A program made the position numbers and the translations under genes. Below, piece after piece: positions 24,345 through 37,000 of a stretch of DNA of 64,000 nt (the first letter of the stretch is position 1; each line of letters begins with the position of its first letter). Under the pieces are notes generated by a model that saw nothing but the letters and a program-made list of their open reading frames with translations, was not told where the DNA came from and ran no database searches. Source of the stretch: Pyrrhosoma nymphula. Taxonomy: Eukaryota > Arthropoda > Insecta > Odonata > Coenagrionidae. The stretch is taken from contig OY754339.1 in the NCBI GenBank assembly GCA_963573305.1, positions 5,193,941 to 5,257,940 of the forward strand. The letters are read 5' to 3'.

Positions 24345-24435
24345 TCTCACGCGATTTCTTTTTTCACCTCAGCATACTTCTATTCATCCCGACCATAAAA
24401 CCTATTCTCTTTCCTCCCCTTCCACGCTTATCCGT
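24345..24435 (-). pseudogene. LINE C-terminal fragment
   Basis: The minus strand encodes GRGGKRIGFMVGMN and, after a frameshift, KYAEVKKEIA. This aligns with the LINE fragment at 42590-43215 (GRGRKRICLMDGMKRD then HTEMKKDI) at both DNA and protein level. It corresponds to the basic post-reverse-transcriptase tail of insect non-LTR retrotransposon ORF2. Short and frameshifted, so not functional. Confidence 0.6.
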
Positions 24436-24645
24436 AAGGTTTGAAAATCCGTAAGGTATTCAGCGAAGATACCCCAAAACATTGGGTAGTTTTATTGGGT
24501 TTTTAGGTGCTCTAACTGCTAAGGTAACCTGGTACCGTTTAACGCAAGAACTAAAATTAGCAAAAAAAACAAGATGCACACCTGAGGCTAGATAGGCCTG
24601 AGGCTTTGAATTGTTAGGCCGGCTGGAAACCAACTTAGCTAATAA

Positions 24646-25117
24646 GGGGCCGTTCAAATATTACGTAAAACGATTTATACCATTTTTGACCTCCCCCCTT
24701 TCTCCCTATGTAAGAAAATGTAAGATTCCCCCCCCTCCCTCTCAGTTGAACGTAAGACGTTAGATACTTGTATCTACTCTTCGTTAAATGCTCGCTTTCT
24801 GAATTTTCATCTTTCCATAAAAGCCATCGTACAGATTTGAGCACTGAATGTCGTCTAATTATGCAGTGTTGGAGTACCACATTCACTGAGCATGGAGGTA
24901 ATGTAGCTATCCAGTCAAGCAACAGAATTGGTGTAGCAGTGAGATTACGGAAAATACGCCATTAACGACCGAACTGTCACTGCTAAATTTCATTCGGAAA
25001 TGATAGATTTCAAGACGGACAAAAATCTTACTTAAATTGGTTCCAGAGACCCCCTACAATGTAAGATGATCCCAACCCCCCCCAAAAAAAAGCCTTACGT
25101 AATACTTCAATGTCCCC
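24646..25117. mobile_element. 472-bp PIF/Harbinger-like non-autonomous element
   Basis: The left end GGGGCCGTTCAAATATTACG and the complement of the right end, GGGGACATTGAAGTATTACG, form an imperfect terminal inverted repeat of about 23 bp. Both ends are flanked by TAA (24643-24645 and 25118-25120), which fits the 3-bp TWA target duplication of PIF/Harbinger transposons. C-rich tracts lie just inside both ends. A 65-codon frame (24768-24965) inside resembles no transposase, so the element is non-autonomous. Similar GGGGCC(A/G)TTCA...TTACGTAA ends are, from memory, common in arthropod genomes. Confidence 0.75.
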
Positions 25118-25120
25118 TAA

Positions 25121-28100
25121 GGACGACAGTATTGCCGCCAAGGTGTGCTAGTCCATCATGATGAGTACGAAAACTTATACCAAGTACGTTTAAATTTGAG
25201 ATTTTAGCGGAGGGGTGTGAATAATTTTGCCAGTTACGCAGAAATCATACCATGGTCGGTCTTAATTAACTCTCAGTTCATTTTCGAGAATATAATGGCG
25301 TAGGCATGAATACTGACGAATAAGTACGGTTGAAGTATTAACTAGATTGAAAACTGATACGCTGGACTACACCACGAAGACTGGAATCAACCGATGGAAA
25401 ATTTACCCTAATAAAGTTCATTAAGTTCTATTTCCTTTCAGCATCAAATTCGCTTTGTAAGATAAGTTAATTATTCAATTTGTGCAAGTTTTCTTCCTAG
25501 GGTATCAAATAGACTAAAGAAGTGGGATAAATATTCAGAAACTATAAGCATCAAGTTTATAATCTCCATACAATGGAAATATGCCTGGATTTATGATGAA
25601 TATAACCATACAGCATAAAGCACAAAGGGTAGAAAATATTGGAGGCAATGATATTTAACTTAGAAAGCATACACATAAAATATTGGCTCAACTCTCCCAC
25701 CATGGCCCTTTTTACTAGGTAACCCAGTAACAATTCTATTAATCATAAATGAACGCAGTAGCTGCTGTAGTACCGAAATGCATTATCAATGATTCGACGT
25801 AGGACCAACTGAAATCAATTAGAGAGAGAGAACAACTGACAATGTGATCTGAGGGTTTCTACATGGAGGAATCCGCCGGAAACCACATTCCGATAGGGAA
25901 CACGTCCGCATTCCACCACACAAGGGGGATGAACACAACGCAACGGATTCCGATGATCGGCCGATTGTGTGTCTCCGACGCACATTGAAAGGGGATGCAT
26001 CCGGGACATCTGATCCCCTTTTCTCATTTGCAAAACCTCAGATCGCCAACAAATTACAGGGCATTATCATTAGAGGGGGGCGGAGTTGTGGGCGTGAACG
26101 GCCCTTTCCGTGCTGGCGACTCCGAAAGACAACGGTGCAAAACCGCCCCGGGCGAAATCTGATTGAAAGGGTTAAAAGCGATTAGGGCTCTCCCGGCCAT
26201 TCTGCCCCGCGGCACATGAGGGAGTGAATGGGGGGCCAAACGGGGCTAGGGTTAGCGTAGGGAAAAGGTTCAATGGAAGGATGAGTGCGGTGCCTTTGGA
26301 AGGAATATAATTGCGGAACGGGTGAGACGAAGAGAATGAATGCTGGGAAGGTAGAAACGGTGGCGGGCAGCCGCTAAAGAACGGTTTACGACTGGCGTAA
26401 ACGTGAGCTTCAACCTCGTGTTGAATACACGGGTTCTTATGGATGATTTCATAAAATTCAGCTAGCCTCAACTTTCATGTATCACATTCACATGTATCGC
26501 CAGCGCATGCGTAGTATGTGCATCGGATCTCGCTCTTCATTTGTCTGTTGCTGCAATTCGCCTCACAGCGAACCATCTGGCAGTCCTTACCTACACCAGA
26601 AATAAGCTGCATAAGTTATTAAAGGGATTTTGTACAGGAGTTTCGCTTAAGTATTTTATTGTTCCGATACTCGGGCCGAACTACAGTAGACTGCCCAGAG
26701 TCAGGCGACACGCCTGCTATAATCCTAGCTGGACTACCATCTTACAGGGTTGCCATTCTACAACAGTTATCACAGCAACCAAGAGCTGAATGTACTCGTT
26801 CTGATCCATGTTCAGGCCATATCGTCTGTCATAGCAAACAAACCCTCGGCCGCATGTAAACATCTGGTGCATCGGAACCCAGCCGAAGATTAACGAAGGT
26901 GAGTTACAAATGCCGACACATATTCCAGTAGACGGCTAATCGTAAACCGAAGTCTTGAACGTGAAAGCAATTCCAGGTTAACGTTTGAAGTTGAAGCAAA
27001 TCGCAAATCGCAAACCATCCTTAACCCTTCAGATCACGGAGGGAATGCCACATATATGTAGGTCACAGAGAGATTAACAATTCAAAGCTTACACGCAAAA
27101 TAAATATGTATTGAATTATTTGAGATAGTGCTTTATTCAATGAAATATTATAGGACGATTAAGAGATATTTGGATGGCTATATACTTCAGTGCTACCATC
27201 TGCTCTTCTGTGACCTCAGGCACCTACTTCTTTGTACACTTTCTACTATCTGACACTTCTGTTCGGCATATTTCCTCCTGAACTCCATCTCATCCAGGAA
27301 ACCTATTTTTTATTTCCTTTCTCCGTTTATATTACATCCACTTCTTTAAGAATATCCTCAGTAGTATACTAGCTTCAGTTTTGTAATAAATGAAAGGCTT
27401 AGTGACCTACTTTTTGCCAGGTAGGGCCCTGGTATGATATTAGCAGGGCCATCATAAAAACTTTTCATGATAAAAATAGAGGTTGAAGGACAGCGTAGTG
27501 CCCATCGCAAGAACATGATTACTCCAATTTTCAATTATAAGTTTTAATATATTCCATGACTGGAGTCATTTGGTGAAGTTATTCCAGCACTCTAAAGCCG
27601 AATATATATGAGAAGATTGCCGACATTTCCAATACAGATCCCGGTTGACAGGCGGACGTGAACAGAAATAGTAAACGTGACTCAAATTCAAGGTTTACGA
27701 TTCCAATTGACGCCAAACATAAACTTGGCTTGACACTTCATCATCGGAGGGATAACTGACAATATTCGTCTGCTGACAAAATTCGTATGAACTATCGGGA
27801 ACGGTTCGCGGCGGGAGGCGTTCGAATCCTCTTGCCCTCACACAAATCAAATAACAGCGCATCCCAGGGAGTCGAGCGACTGCCTCCAGACCAGACGTGA
27901 GTGATTACAAAACAAACGAGAGTGCCATTCGCGGATATGACAGCGTAAAAATTTGGAAGACAAGCGGGGTGGAACGGGACATGAAAGGTTTTGGCCTTTC
28001 TGACGAATAGAGATGGTGGTGGGGGGGGAGAGGAATGAAAAAAAAAACAAAAGAGCTCCGCGGAGAGTACGTCTGGGTAATTGCTTCCCAGTGTGCTGCA

Positions 28101-29300
28101 ACGTCGGAGGGTTTTGTGTGTGTGCGTGAGTTAGAGAATGAGGAAAAAGGGGGTTAGAAATGTGAGGGACAATTGATTGGGCGGGGCACGTGCAGAGCTT
28201 AGGAATCGCAAGAAGGGAACAACGGAGTCTCTCTCCACGAATGCCTTCGCTGTCGCCGGGAATTGAACAGAGGAGGCTGCGAGAGACAAATAGATTGAGG
28301 CATCACGCGGCTTTAAGAATGGACTTCTTTATGGGACGGGGCAACACGCGATCAAGGCACGCCCCCGTCATCGACGCAGCCGCCCAAGGAAGAAGGAGGA
28401 GGACGGTCTTTGATGACCAGCCAGCCCGCACTCCCGTGTGAGCCAGCCGGCCTCCAGAAGAAAGGCAGCGGGATATGTCTTCTTTTTTTTTAACTAGGAC
28501 ATTTTAAGCATCAAAGAAAACGTTCTCCTGACTTTAAAATGTAGAACTTTCCTTTTTCTTCCAACTTTTACACTATTTTCTACATGCTTTAAGTTTTTTC
28601 ATGACTAACATAAGTGAGCCAAGACAAATAGGTACTGAATTCCACCTTTTCTCTTGTACAGTTAAAAATATAGGTATGTATATAGATTATACTGAAGAGA
28701 GTCCTTAGCTATTGGAAAAGAAGATTGATATACAAAATATACGTTGATGTAAAATATGCAGAATTAAAAAATAGCAGTGAAGCCACGTCGTAATAATATT
28801 ATGCAGATTATTCGTCGATTGTATTTGTTAATGAACCATGTTTTTCGGCCAAATGAGCCGACTGTAGTGCCATTTCTATTGAACTAACCCACTCTCGACT
28901 TCATTTGCTAATAAGTCAAAAACGAGGACATATTGGTGCCTGTATTTCATTACCGTTCGTATTCCTGCGAGTGTTTGCTTCTTGTTAACAGTTTTTCACG
29001 AAAAAGGCATTCATATTAAATAGAAAAAATACTATTTTCCCCCATGTTTAACCCATTTAAGAGCATAGTGCTAAGACCATAGTGCACTCCTTAATTTGCA
29101 AAAGGAAAATCTCATAGAAAGGTATTATTTTGTTGCTAATATTAAAAAGACGACTCTATTTCTATAAGTATCTAGGATATTGAAGACATTTTACTGTATA
29201 ATCAATAAAACATCAAAGAAAGCCTATACTTACACATAAAAGAACAATTTTTTCAAATTTTTCCTCTTATTTCTTACTTTTACAATTTATTCAAGGACAT
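25121..29300. other. unassigned; short GC-richer parts at 25.8-26.4 and 28.0-28.45 kb
   Basis: Mostly AT-rich. The GC-richer parts carry overlapping short frames with no recognisable product. A T-arm-like GGCGTTCGAATCCTC near 27819 has no matching A box and is probably chance or a SINE scrap. No transposon ends were supported. Confidence 0.35.
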
Positions 29301-29836
29301 AAATGTCATCTTATTCCAATTCTGGATACATATAGAAAAACATATTCTCTACCTGATATGAACAACAAAATGTCACCTTTCCACGCTATTTTTCTCGCAA
29401 GTTGAACTTGAATTTACATGGTGTTAAACGGGACATTTGGAGAAAAACGGGGAAAAATGATATTTTTCTACTACCTATTATACATGCCATTTTCACGAAA
29501 AACTGTTTACAAGAAGCAAAAACTCTCGAGAAATAGATTTAAAATAAAATAGATGCATCTGAACGCCTTATTTAAAGAGTAATTAGCTAATTGCGGCGTT
29601 GATTGAAGTCAAAACGTGGTAATTCCATGGAATTGGCGCTGCAGTCTTATGTTATGAAAACGTGTTCATTAAAAATACATTCGTGGAGTAATCAGCATAT
29701 TTTATAATTTAATTCGGGTTTCCAATAGCTAACGCACGTCATCAACGAAAGCGGGAATTTTTAAACCAATTCAACATTATAAGTTGGAATTCAGTATTTG
29801 TTTCTATTCACATACAGTCACGGTGGAACCACCTTA
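29301..29836 (+). repeat. dispersed repeat family A, copy 2
   Basis: Aligns across about 540 bp with 50261-50800. Shared landmarks in order are AAATGTCAT, CTGATATGAACA, CCTTTCCA, TGTTAAANGGGA, TGCCATTTTCA, TTGAAGTCAAAA, GGCGCTGCAGTC, AGCATATTTT, GGTTTCCAATAG, GCACGTCAT, and CAGTCACGGTGGAACCACCT at the end. No coding frame is shared between copies. Probably a non-autonomous transposable element of unknown class. Confidence 0.8.
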
Positions 29837-29955
29837 ACGTTTCAAAATTAAACATTAATCTAAAAGATGAAATAAGTTCTGACGAAGCTGCCAGACTGCA
29901 AGAGAGGTTAATACAATCACCAACATTGCCTATTCAATCCTGAGATCGACTGCCT

Positions 29956-30125
29956 CTATACTCTTCCCCCTGCCCTGTTAACTTCCTTATGCTTCTTCTT
30001 CTGTATCATGACTCGTTTTATTTGGCTCATACGATTATCCCTTGGGATTCCTCGCAAGACTAGTCCTTCTAATTCCCCTTCTGCCTCCCTCATCACGAGA
30101 TCATTGTATATTGCATGGACAGGAA
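29956..30125 (-). pseudogene. LINE ORF2 C-terminal fragment
   Basis: The minus-strand frame contains VMREAEGELEGLVLRG, then a degraded RDNRMSQIKR and KKKHKEVNRAGGR. The order matches the post-reverse-transcriptase region of insect LINE ORF2 proteins (GHVMRR..LE.LVL.G..G.R..GR.....K). The GR-rich motif and the conserved Trp are lost, so this is an old 5'-truncated insertion. The upstream part of the same frame (to 30195) no longer aligns. Confidence 0.55.
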
Positions 30126-30195
30126 CAACTAGTCCATGCAAAATTAGTAAAAAAGTAACCGCTTCTTTTAAAAAATAGTAACGAAACACCGACAA

Positions 30196-31299
30196 ACTAT
30201 AATAAAAATGTAACCAAAATCTCGAGTAGATGGAACTCTAATTAGATACCGCTTCATATTAAGTTGTAAATAATTTTTTGGAAATTTTCGATTTAATCTC
30301 CATTTATTTCAGTTTTTCCTTCCGATGCAAGGTATTGTATCATCATGTCTAATTGTTCAACTGCATTATGCGAGGAAAAGTTTTAGATTTTCGATTCCGA
30401 TGTGATAGTAAACAACCTAAAGTATTAAAACTCAATATATGTTTTGAAATAATAATTTCTTATACTCTAATAATAAACACGAAAAAAATAAATGAATGTT
30501 GGAGATAAATTGTGCCAGAAAATCTTCCTCTTCTTCACTCCAGAATTTGGCTCTAAGCCTATTCCGACTTCACTTTTACCATGCGGTTATTGGTTAATCA
30601 CTTCTTCTTCTAACACTTCCCTTTCCTGATGACTAGTTTTTCCTGGAATTCTCATTCCAGGCATCCATTTTGCTTTTTAATGCAAGAAAATAATAACAAA
30701 TATTATTACTATTATTGTACAAATTTTTTGTCATTTTTGTATTATTTTAAATTGTACATTTAGCAGATAAAAACGTCAGTTCCACGTTTTTTCGTTTATA
30801 TGTAAAATAATTATTTTTTTGTCGTTTGCGTAAATACTCATAATAATCATACGTAGTACGGCAGCTTCTACGGTAGATCACAGGAATAAAATAAAGGAAA
30901 TTGACTGCCGAACCGATAGATTTAAAATGTCATTTTTCCCACGTACAATAAGGAATCATAATAGTTGCGATAGATCAATCATATGAAACTCCCACCCTCA
31001 ATAGGTAGAGTAGAATCTTCACTTGTGCTTAATAACACAACATCATTACTAACACTTCACACCGGTCGATTTGTCCGGCATTATTTTATTTTGTTCTCTG
31101 CATGAAGTAGCATCTACTAGCATTCATAAATTAACGGTATCAGTAATATTAACCACTAGATGTGTGTATAGCATTGTTCTGCATGTTTGCATGTTCATTT
31201 ACGTATCACTCTCCCAGTTTCCGGTTGGACTGCGCACTGTTCTCCTGACTGCTTTTGGCCTGCGCCTAGCGCCAGGGGGAGCGTGCGAGGTTCTGACTT
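30196..31299. other. AT-rich, unassigned
   Basis: AT-rich. A short perfect hairpin CCTGGAAT...ATTCCAGG lies near 30647-30663. The 188-codon plus frame that starts at 31071 runs over a repeat at 31300-31402 and has no family resemblance; it is probably chance. Confidence 0.4.
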
Positions 31300-31402
31300 G
31301 TGCTGGGACAAGTGCTGCATGCCTGGTGTGGAATCATCCCGTGCCACACACCCTTGTGGTGGCTTGCACGGTACTTCGTAGATGTCGTAGATGTAGATCA
31401 TT
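31300..31402 (-). repeat. dispersed repeat family E, copy 1
   Basis: On the minus strand: CTACATCTACG, TACCGTGCAAGCCACCACAA, GGTGTGTGGCACGGG, then ATTCCACACCAGGCATGCAG. The same order (CTACAT, GCAAGCCACC, GGTGTGTGGC, ATTCCACACCTGGCAT) appears at 34650-34703, 48125-48212 and 55575-55650. Sequences of this type are, from memory, common in insect genomes as SINE or LINE 3' tails. Confidence 0.65.
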
Positions 31403-32199
31403 TATTTCAATCATTTCATTTTTCCAAGATGCCCATCCCTATAAGGTACTAAGCAGACGTCGGGTAGGGCGAGTCAGAGACGTAAGAAGTCCCTTAATCA
31501 GACCAATGTATGACGGACGGGAACGCGACCTCTTCCTCATTCTTAATTTTCTCTCACCCTCCTCCCCCTCCCAAGGATGCCAATTCGAAGGAACCAGCCG
31601 AGCGATAATTTGCACGAGTCGGAATACGGCGGTATAGGAACTGACGTCTCGGGACAGGCGTGGGAATGGTCCATTCTCAGAGATGGGCGGGAGCAGACGC
31701 GGATCCAAAGACTTTCATTAACGCCCGGCGGCGGTGGGTTTAAGGATCACATGTCCACATTAGGAGGAGGGGAATATTTTGATACTTACCCCATACGGTG
31801 TGGAGGATATCTATGCCTGACGCGGAGCGGCGATACCAAACCAAGCCACAGCAATGAACTGAAAGTTGATTTGATTAAGTGACAGCGAACTCCGCCCTCA
31901 TACCGAGCCGTGAAATTCACACGACTCAGCATCTAGGGAGGCCGTTTCATATACCTTTGTCATCCAGTATTTCCCGGAGAGAGAGAGATATATATATCTG
32001 GTATTCAGATAGAACCATTTGGATTGATTTCGAATGAGAATTTCAAGAGTTTTCCGTCGTTAATGAACCCTGATTCGTTCGTAGAGTACCAATCCCCAAT
32101 ATCAAACCTCTGATGGAAATCCTAGAACTTTACGACATAGGTTAGCAATCATCAATCCGACTAGCATGGTTTGCTGCGACCTCTCCACTCCACCCTCCT
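31403..32199. other. unassigned
   Basis: Moderate GC to about 31900, with overlapping open frames and no recognisable product. A GA and TA run lies at 31977-31998. Nothing else noticed. Confidence 0.4.
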
Positions 32200-32530
32200 T
32201 CCAGCTAACCGCTTTATTGCTTGCTAAGTTTTCAATTGGACGTCCTTCCTGACTTTCCCGATGCATTCCATACTTTGTCTTTCCTGGTAATCCTTCCCAT
32301 TCAATTTTTCTTCCATTACTGCCTCAATGAGGCTCTCGTGACGCACAATGCCCACAGTCAATTTGTTTCTTCTCAAATTTTTCATTTCACATCTTTTCCC
32401 TCCAATACTTCGCAAGACTTCTTCATTTGTGATTCTCTCCATCCATAATTCTTCGATAACACCTCATTTCCACGGCTTTCAATATTTTTTCGTCCTGCAG
32501 CTCTTATTGCTCATGCTTCACTGCACTAAA
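32200..32530 (-). pseudogene. LINE ORF2 C-terminal fragment
   Basis: The minus-strand frame 32224-32442 reads MERITNEEVLRSIGGKRCE, then LRRNKLTVGIVRH and MEEKLNGKDYQERQS. It matches, motif by motif, the region after the reverse-transcriptase domain of insect LINEs (ITNEEVLRRVGEER..L...RRRK..GH..R......MEGK..RGRQ). Just upstream, in another frame, VEMRCYRRIM matches the preceding EMWCYRRML motif, so one frameshift separates the two parts. The catalytic palm and endonuclease are absent. Confidence 0.8.
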
Positions 32531-34320
32531 TGAATGTTATAGTGACGTTCTTCCTCATTCTAAAGTTTACGTTAGAAGACTCAGTAAGGCAGTAGCAATT
32601 TAAAGCCTCGAGTTAACAAAATTGTTTACTTCGGATAACTTGTTGTTGTAAGGGTCTAGTATGTGTTCGATAATATGGAAAATCACCGAAAGATAGTACT
32701 TCACTGTTCAAGATTTCTTCATTTGGTTCACAGGTCCTCTAGTAAGATATCGTTTTAAAAACTTTGCAGCATTTCAGGGATAAATTTCAGGTAGGTACAT
32801 ACATTCTAGTAATGTGAATTACGCCCGCCTATATATATGTTTGAATTAAAAGCTTCCTTACTTCAAAGTTTAAGCTGCTGCCTGTCGGTAGACTTCTAGT
32901 GGAATGACAACGATACAAAATCACGTGAAAATTATACTTCTAGAGTAGTTGTGGAATGTTTCGCCTTTTAAGTATGTTAATTTCAGATATTTTATGGCTC
33001 TCGGCGTAATTTCCTCCAAACAAAATCCATTTACTTCAAAGTTTACATTTAATTACAATTAAATTACAATCCAAATACATTTAAATCCTTAAAGGTAGAG
33101 TAAGCGTAAGAATAGGGAGGAAGAAATGCTTTAGGTATGGGAAAAAATGATATCGTCTCTATTCATTCCCATACCGTTTACCATTGAATTTCAGCAACCA
33201 ATTTTGCACCTGGATATTAATATGGCCATGATAACCATGACAGTAAATGTAAATATGAGCTTAAAATAAGGCTGTCATAGAACAAAAAGACGTAAAACGT
33301 CCGTAAAATTGGGTGGGCTGATCGTGACCAAAATGACGGATGTAAATAAATAGTATTTCCGATAGGTGGAACGTTCATATCGATCATACGCTCAAATTCT
33401 TTTTCCTCGGTGTATATTATACCAAAATATCAAAAGAGTGTTAAAATATATATTTATAAATAGCGTACGATTTCTTTCCGAGTAGATAGACACGCTGGTA
33501 AAAGGAAAAACCAAAGTGAGCATTGGAGATTAACTCCAAAAATTAATCAAGGAATCGAGATTTATTAAACGCTTTCAGCAACGGTCACGCTCCACTCACC
33601 GAACTGTCACAATGATGAATCTCTTGTCGAGTGAAGAGCATTTTTCAGCATCAGAAAAACAACGTGCGCCCTGACGGACCGAGAAATCGTCACGATGAAC
33701 TGTCACTCGCGCGGGGGATTTAACGAAGGACAAACCTTGGCCGTGGGTATTACTCCACGACGAGTTTTGATATTCGGCAATCCTTCATCCGAGCCCATGT
33801 CGCATCAAAAAAGGTGAACTCCCGTCACGAAGTCGTTCACGGCGATCCGAGCGGCTTATCAAATCGTTATTATTATGCGCCCATGGGAATGGCTTATCTA
33901 TCACCACCATCTTACCCCTCTCCCCAGCTTAAAAATCTTCCTCGGTCATCGGTCGTGTCCAGCCTATCTTATACCAGTGTGCGGTGGCTTTGCAAGTCCC
34001 CCTCCTATCCATATGGTTCCACGTGGGGGAAGGGTAAGTAGACGAGAAGCAAGCCGGGACCGGCCACACAATGGGACATCCGCCGAGACCATTCGCGGCT
34101 ATTAAAAGATCGTTTTTAAGGTGTGCACACGGGGATGGATGGATAAAGCCCGAGACCGGACCAAATTGATTTCACGGAGCGATGGACCAGTGCAGAATCC
34201 CTACCCGCGTCACCTGCCCCACGCACCGTGGCAATGGGCACCGAAATATTACACAGGGGTGGCTCCTCTTCAACGGGCGTGTTTTTTTTCACCCTCGGGG
34301 AAAGCGGTACGATTGTCCGT
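32531..34320. other. unassigned; GC-richer from 33.65 kb
   Basis: AT-rich to about 33.6 kb, then GC-richer to 34.3 kb with overlapping frames of 62-113 codons that resemble nothing known. Confidence 0.4.
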
Positions 34321-34645
34321 CCAGAGTCGAAATTCTTCGAAACCGAGAGAAAGACGAGAAAAATACTTGAAGACCCTTGATTGGCGGGACAAAGATACGA
34401 ACGAATGTGCTGTTTTCTTTTTTGTTTTCCAAATCATTGTTTCCTTCTATTATCCTGATTAGTCGGTACGAATCCGCAGGGGTCTCTTTTTACTATTATT
34501 TGTGAGGCCGCTGCGGTGGTCAGTTCAAAGGAGTTAAGAATTTCTTCCACAGAGACTCATTAGTCAAGCAGTTCCCGACCAGAGATAAGCGCTTGATACT
34601 TCAGGGGTTAACGGAAAGAGCTGAAGGATAGTAGGAATGTATATT
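34321..34645 (+). repeat. dispersed repeat family C, copy 1
   Basis: Diverged copy of the sequences at 35222-35560 and 38405-38800. Shared landmarks in order are CGAGA-rich sequence, GATTGGNGGGA, a TTGTTTTCTTTTTGTTTGCC-like T-rich block, CATTGTTTCCTTCTAT, a TAGTCGGTNCGNATCCGCAG block, GGGNTCTCTTT and later CTGAAGGA. The class is unknown and there is no shared coding frame. Confidence 0.65.
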
Positions 34646-34649
34646 AGTT

Positions 34650-34703
34650 TATACATCTACATAATACCCTGCAAGCCACGTCAAAGATGCTTGGCAGTGG
34701 GTG
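34650..34703 (+). repeat. dispersed repeat family E, copy 2 (partial)
   Basis: TACATCTACATAATACCCTG followed by GCAAGCCACG and GGCAGTGGG. This is the 5' half of the family seen at 31300-31402. Confidence 0.55.
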
Positions 34704-34743
34704 AGTTTTCACCAACATGCACCACACCATACCCTGAAATAAG

Positions 34744-34795
34744 GTTGATGAAACTACACCTCCAAATTCCTGCCATGAGGTGAAGTTTCATCAAC
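34744..34795. repeat. 19-bp stem hairpin
   Basis: GTTGATGAAACTACACCTC (34744-34762) and GAGGTGAAGTTTCATCAAC (34777-34795) pair at 18 of 19 positions around a 14-base loop. The right arm also repeats, in direct orientation, sequence near 34700 (GGTGAGTTTTCACCAACATG). The unit therefore looks like a small internally duplicated element. Confidence 0.65.
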
Positions 34796-35221
34796 ATACA
34801 CTGCACTACATACTACAAATGCTGTAGCAATTATGAGTTTAATGGATTTTGCAACTACTTGCATAGGGACACATAAGTGAAACATGAAGCATGCGAGATG
34901 TGCTGTTAGTATTTCGTAGAAAATTAAGACGGAAGCAGAAGAGGACAAATTCAATAAATAACCACTGTACGCATTGAAAAATCCTATTATCAAGTCTCAG
35001 TGGAAGACTGCGAGGGGGAAAACTGATTGGGGTTTTACAGACTGGGAATTGAGTAAAAAAGGGGCAAAAGGCTGGTGACCACTGCATTAGTAATTACACA
35101 ACTGTGAAGGCAATTGAAAACCTCGCTGTCATTGTGTTGGTGAGGTTGCGAGAGTTCGTACAGGCTTCACCTCCCGCAGATCAAGATTAAAACCTTGGAA
35201 GTGAGGAGAATCTTTCCCTGT

Positions 35222-35560
35222 AATCCTGGTCATTATTGTAATTCCAAATAGAAAGCATTTCAACTGTCCCAGGGTCTCCTTTCAGTGGCTAAGTCCTCAG
35301 AAATCGAGATAAAAACGCTAAAAATTCTTCGAATCATGAAGAGGGTAACGATACCAATGATTCGATTGTTTTCTTTTTGTTTGCCAATGTATTGTTTCCT
35401 GCTAAGAGCTTGACTCCACGGGGATCTCTCTCTCTTTTCAAATCGATCCATCCATCCGTGTGTGCCTGAAGGCGACCTCGGAGGTATGCGAAGTAGTTGG
35501 GAATTTCCTCTTAAGGGATTCATTAAGTTGGAGCACATGTGGGTCGATACAGCCACATTA
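35222..35560 (+). repeat. dispersed repeat family C, copy 2
   Basis: Aligned with copy 3 from AATCCTGGTCAT onward, with TTTCAACTGTCCCAGGG against TTTCCATTGCCCCAGGG. It continues through CGATTGTTTTCTTTTTGTTT, GCCAATGTATTGTTTCCTGC and CCACGGGGATCTCTC. Confidence 0.7.
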
Positions 35561-37000
35561 ATTATACTACAAGCGTGATAATACCTTAAACGGCTGGTGT
35601 ACTGTGGGGTGGACGGCAACAGGAGGATCAATAAATAATCTCCCCGTGGAGAACCAGTACACCAACAATGTACTCCATGTGAATTACAATAAAAGACCTC
35701 ATCTCTATTACCTTATTCAAGCTTGAACGATAACAGCTATGGAACATCAAACATTGGAAGCTAATATATGGAGGCCGTTACTAATGATTACCAAATTTCG
35801 TATAGTAATGTTTATATTAATATCTATATAAACCATGGATACTAAAGGATAACAGACTCCCAACTTTGGCTTGATACCTATTTGGAAGCTGCCAATCGCG
35901 GCGCCACTGTCCTAAATAAGGCATAAAATCAGATGATCCCTATTTGTATCACATGTATTCTCTATTGCGTTTTATTATTTTAAATAATTAACTTAACTCA
36001 CACAGACAGATTAATATTAAAAGAGATTTTATATATATCACTAACAAATCTTGTTGGTGTCTGTTTTAAGTGAGAATTTCATGTTTTGTGTGAACAAACT
36101 TGCCCTCCATGACAATTTCATTGTTTTTCTTTTTTTAATTTAAATTAACATTTAGAGAATTAATTTAATACTTCAACACTTTCGCTTTTTTCAATTTCGA
36201 ACTTTGGGAAATTACGGCTGGTTAGGAAGAAACTAATGGTTTTATTTGTCAAATGATAATTTTAGAACGACTACAAAACAAAATCATTTGAGTCAGTAGG
36301 TATGGGTGATGAGCGTAATTCACGAGTACTTGAATTCGGGAATACATACGTTCAATTATCACATCAAAGAAATTTACATCACATAGAGAAGGAAAACCAA
36401 AATCTATCAAAGTAATAAGAGGTCTGCCATATAGGAAATATCATCAGCATCGACAATGCCTCGCTGTACGGTAACGTGAAGAATACGAGAGAGTACTTAA
36501 CATTAGCCTTAAACAAGCTTCTGTGCTTCACACCTCTGTTGTTGTTCTTTCTCATGGTTGCGGAATACCCTATGGGAGCATCCAGGAACAAAGCTCAAGA
36601 TCTTTAACCCATTTTTAGTCGAGCAATCAATCTTATTCTGTACCAACAATCGGAAATCCCCACTAGCCGCCATTCGTAAACAAAGTGACAATGTGCCTCA
36701 GAGTCCTCACTAACGCCACCTATCGAACGGCTTCGAAAAATTAAACAAAAAAAACAATGAAAGTGCACTGAAGTTGGCGGGGCTGATATATAAACATCTG
36801 CTGTGTCTACGCTGAAGTGCAACTTAGCTGACGGTGGCTACGTGGCTGCTACGGTTGCAACAGTCAACAACGGCTAACGTGGATCTTTTGAGTTTGAGTA
36901 ATGGCGTGTTTAATTATCCTAATTTACACTCAACGTGAGTCGAAAATGGAAATTCTAAGATTTTTCCAGATATATGTGATGTTATACGAAAAAAAGTGAA
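35561..37000. other. unassigned; possible TATA element at 36786
   Basis: AT-rich to about 36.6 kb. TATATAAA occurs at about 36786-36793 after a GGCGGGGC stretch. About 110 bp further, ATGGCG opens a short frame (36901) that reaches a possible donor AAC|GTGAGT near 36934. The minus-strand frames here (60-72 codons) are unrecognised. A promoter plus first exon is conceivable, but support is weak. Confidence 0.2.

Noticed and set aside
27810..27835. tRNA gene suggested by a T-arm-like GGCGTTCGAATCCTC
   Set aside because: No acceptor stem, D arm or A box at the proper distance.
31071..31637. 188-codon open frame as a gene
   Set aside because: It crosses a dispersed repeat on the other strand (31300-31402), has mixed composition and resembles no protein family.
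36901..36940. First exon MACLIILIYTQ followed by GTGAGT
   Set aside because: Only a dozen codons with a weak TATA-like context; kept as a remark in the region entry, not as a gene.
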